Origin: Gemmatimonadota bacterium
GTDB taxonomy: Bacteria > Gemmatimonadota > Gemmatimonadetes > Longimicrobiales > UBA6960
NCBI GenBank assembly: GCA_022564535.1
Contig: JADFLD010000115.1
Location: forward strand, 1 to 6,770
Length of the DNA stretch: 6,770 bases
Direction of reading: 5' to 3'
Shown: one piece after another, positions 5,051 to 6,770 of the stretch
Position numbering within the stretch: the first letter of the stretch is position 1
Layout of the letters: the number at the start of each line of letters is the position of its first letter
The notes under the pieces: generated by a model
The model's input: the letters and a program-made list of their open reading frames with translations, nothing else
What the model was told of the DNA's origin: nothing
Database searches by the model: none
Position numbers and translations under genes: made by a program

Positions 5051-6770
5051 TTACAACCAGCTCTTGAGTTCCTCGGAAAACTTCGTGTAGAGCAGGGCGA
5101 TGCCGACGAGGATCAGGCCGAGGACCAGGAAAGCCCCGATCCTCGCGGTGTCCGACAGTCCGACGGTGTCCACGACGAAGACCCGAACGACGCACAGCCC
5201 CAGGACCGCGAGCGCGACGCGACGGTGTACCGCCGACTTGAGCGTGAAGCCCGCCGCCATCATCGCGCCACCCACAACGGACCACCCGGCCGTCGCCCAG
5301 GTCGAGCCGAGCAGCTCGGAGTGGTACACAGCGGCCATCGCGGTCGTCGTGCTCAGGACCACGAGCAGCAGCATCGCGTGCCGGCGCATCTCGTGGTCCC
5401 ACTTCTCCGTAATCCTCGTTGTCACCAGCCGCTCCAGGGCCAGCGTGGCTACCACGAAGACCAGTAGGGGGACAAGCCCGTCGGGTCCATCCGGTCGGAG
5501 CACCGCCGTGGCGAGCAAGTGGGCGTGCGCGATCGCGGCGGCAACCACCGCGGCTACCACGCCGCCAGGCAGCTTCCACTTCGTTGCCTGCGACACGACC
5601 AATATGCCGAGCAGCGTGGGCGCGACGTAAGCCCAGCCGTAGGGCAACTGCGCGGCCATATATGCGCTGAGGAGCGTCAGGCTCATGAAGTAGGAAGCAA
5701 GGGCCAACCCGCTCGCACCCACGACCCACGCTGACAGCTTTTGGGCGAACGCGTCGGAGTCGAGAAGGTTCAACCGGTCGCCGGAGGGGCCGGTGGAGCC
5801 TCGCTCGGTTCCGACCGCGACGATGACGGGGACGAGCCAGAGGATCGCTCCGGCCCAAATCGACTCGAAAGCCGTGTTGGCCAGTTCGGACGCCATACCG
5901 AGACCTACCGCACCCGAATAGTCGGGAAGAAAGAAAGCGTACCCCCCCAGCAGAAGTGCGTAGCCCGAGATGAACAGCGATCGGCTCCGCCGCTGGGCCG
6001 TCGCGCCGAGAATGACGAGAGACCATGCTGCGATTGCCACCGGCGCTACGAAGGTGCCCCCGATCGTGCTGGCCGTCACGGCGATCAGCAGGGCCGCGAT
6101 CGCCAGGGAAATGATGACCGGTAGCGTCCCCCAGTCCGGGAGCGCTCCTCGCGGGCTCTCGTCAGCGGGTGACCCCCCAACCGCGTCTGGGGCGATCTTC
6201 TCGAAACGGTACTGGAAGAACAGTAGAAGGAGCGACAGCGACGTCCACGCGAAGTAGTCGATCGGGGATCGGGGTAGCCCGTAGGTGGCGACGAGGGCGC
6301 CTCCAAGCGCCAGAAGGACGAGAACCTGGGCATGCGCCGCTAGGACTCGCGCCTTTGGCGTATCGAGCTCGCCCGATCGGATCAGGAGAATCGTCGCGGA
6401 CACGGCGAAGCCGCCGAGGAGGAGGAGAGACGACATCGACGGAAGCGAGCTTGCGAGGGGTATCCCAAGCGCCGCGAGCGTCCCGAGCGTGAACAGGAGC
6501 GCCGATCCTGATCGCGCGACCACGACACCGAGGAGGGCGAGCTGGACCGCCGTCACGAACAGAGCGAAAGGCCCGCCCGCGCCAAAGTATGCAAGCCCCT
6601 CCCTGACGACGACCAGGCCGCCCAAGACCGCATGCGCCGGGGCCAGGAAAGGAGCGATGGTCGTGTGGGCCGCCGCCACCCTGCCCCACAGGCCTTCTGC
6701 GCCGGAAGCGGGGTCGCCTGACGCCTCGGGGGCCCGCACATACCATTCACGTACCGGGCCGTCTTCGTGC
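5051..6770 (-). CDS. Multi-pass membrane protein with DUF2339-like C-terminus, N-terminus outside window
   Basis: This is an integral membrane protein of at least 562 residues. Counting from the GTG at 6739, roughly 17 hydrophobic segments are visible, the last four at about 455-471, 483-499, 507-524 and 534-551. The end matches the closing pattern of DUF2339 proteins: RRVALAVLGLCVVRVFVVD, a short GLSDTARI turn, then FLVLGLILVGIALLY and a charged tail. A longer hydrophilic stretch lies near 181-203 and another near 311-335. The function of the family is not established; members are large polytopic membrane proteins sometimes suspected of envelope or transport roles. The GTG at 6739 has no Shine-Dalgarno site and the frame remains open to the window edge (reading GPVREWY just before it), so the real start is probably beyond 6770. 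The gene lies upstream of the propeller operon on the same strand, but the 355-nt gap argues for separate transcription. The membrane nature is sure; the family call is from recalled motifs. Confidence 0.83.
   Translation of the reverse strand, partial: HEDGPVREWYVRAPEASGDPASGAEGLWGRVAAAHTTIAPFLAPAHAVLGGLVVVREGLAYFGAGGPFALFVTAVQLALLGVVVARSGSALLFTLGTLAALGIPLASSLPSMSSLLLLGGFAVSATILLIRSGELDTPKARVLAAHAQVLVLLALGGALVATYGLPRSPIDYFAWTSLSLLLLFFQYRFEKIAPDAVGGSPADESPRGALPDWGTLPVIISLAIAALLIAVTASTIGGTFVAPVAIAAWSLVILGATAQRRSRSLFISGYALLLGGYAFFLPDYSGAVGLGMASELANTAFESIWAGAILWLVPVIVAVGTERGSTGPSGDRLNLLDSDAFAQKLSAWVVGASGLALASYFMSLTLLSAYMAAQLPYGWAYVAPTLLGILVVSQATKWKLPGGVVAAVVAAAIAHAHLLATAVLRPDGPDGLVPLLVFVVATLALERLVTTRITEKWDHEMRRHAMLLLVVLSTTTAMAAVYHSELLGSTWATAGWSVVGGAMMAAGFTLKSAVHRRVALAVLGLCVVRVFVVDTVGLSDTARIGAFLVLGLILVGIALLYTKFSEELKSWL

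Noticed and set aside
5037..6026. A 329-codon minus frame overlapping the membrane-protein gene
   Set aside because: It is an Arg/Gly/Pro-rich shadow frame; the overlapping frame gives clean hydrophobic segments and a family-like C-terminus.

Overview
The window is GC-rich bacterial DNA with strong GC preference at third codon positions. It holds five confident protein genes, two of them on the plus strand plus a partial one, and three on the minus strand counting a partial one. The left-edge gene is the tail of a MacB/FtsX-like permease of the ADOP type (acidobacterial duplicated orphan permease). That type, together with the secreted quinoprotein and propeller proteins, suggests Acidobacteriota, Gemmatimonadota or a related soil or marine phylum. 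This placement is an inference from family distribution; no rRNA or other marker is present.

Layout: 1-448 (+) is the C-terminal end of the permease. 449-579 is a short gap with a terminator-like hairpin. 580-1215 (+) encodes an exported Rieske [2Fe-2S] protein, and 1238-2959 (+) encodes an exported PQQ-dependent alcohol dehydrogenase of the methanol/ethanol (XoxF/ExaF-like) superfamily. These two genes are 22 nt apart and share the same Shine-Dalgarno octamer at the same spacing, so they read as one operon. Facing them on the minus strand is a second two-gene operon: a secreted seven-bladed Vgb-like beta-propeller (4695-3637) overlapping by one base (TGATG) a secreted protein with one CxxCH haem-c motif and a choice-of-anchor V/Reeler-like domain (3637-3053). 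4696-5050 has no confident gene, but holds an open, cysteine-rich minus frame with coding-like composition and no start codon. 5051 to the right edge (-) is a many-pass membrane protein with a DUF2339-like C-terminus; its frame stays open past the window end.

The most interesting unit is the Rieske/quinoprotein pair. The dehydrogenase keeps the metal and PQQ residues of methanol dehydrogenase (Glu201, Trp249, Asn267, Asp309) and adds Asp311 two residues after the catalytic Asp, the hallmark of lanthanide-dependent enzymes. It has no haem domain, lacks the vicinal Cys-Cys pair, and has no cytochrome cL or cytochrome c-550 gene beside it. The adjacent gene is instead a Rieske protein whose cluster box is altered (CHDSEF rather than CHGSxY). 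A working inference is periplasmic alcohol or aldehyde oxidation with electrons passing to, or through, the Rieske protein. The facing operon may add another periplasmic redox component, but nothing in the sequence ties it to the dehydrogenase apart from position. I saw no CRISPR, tRNA, rRNA, insertion sequence or defence system.
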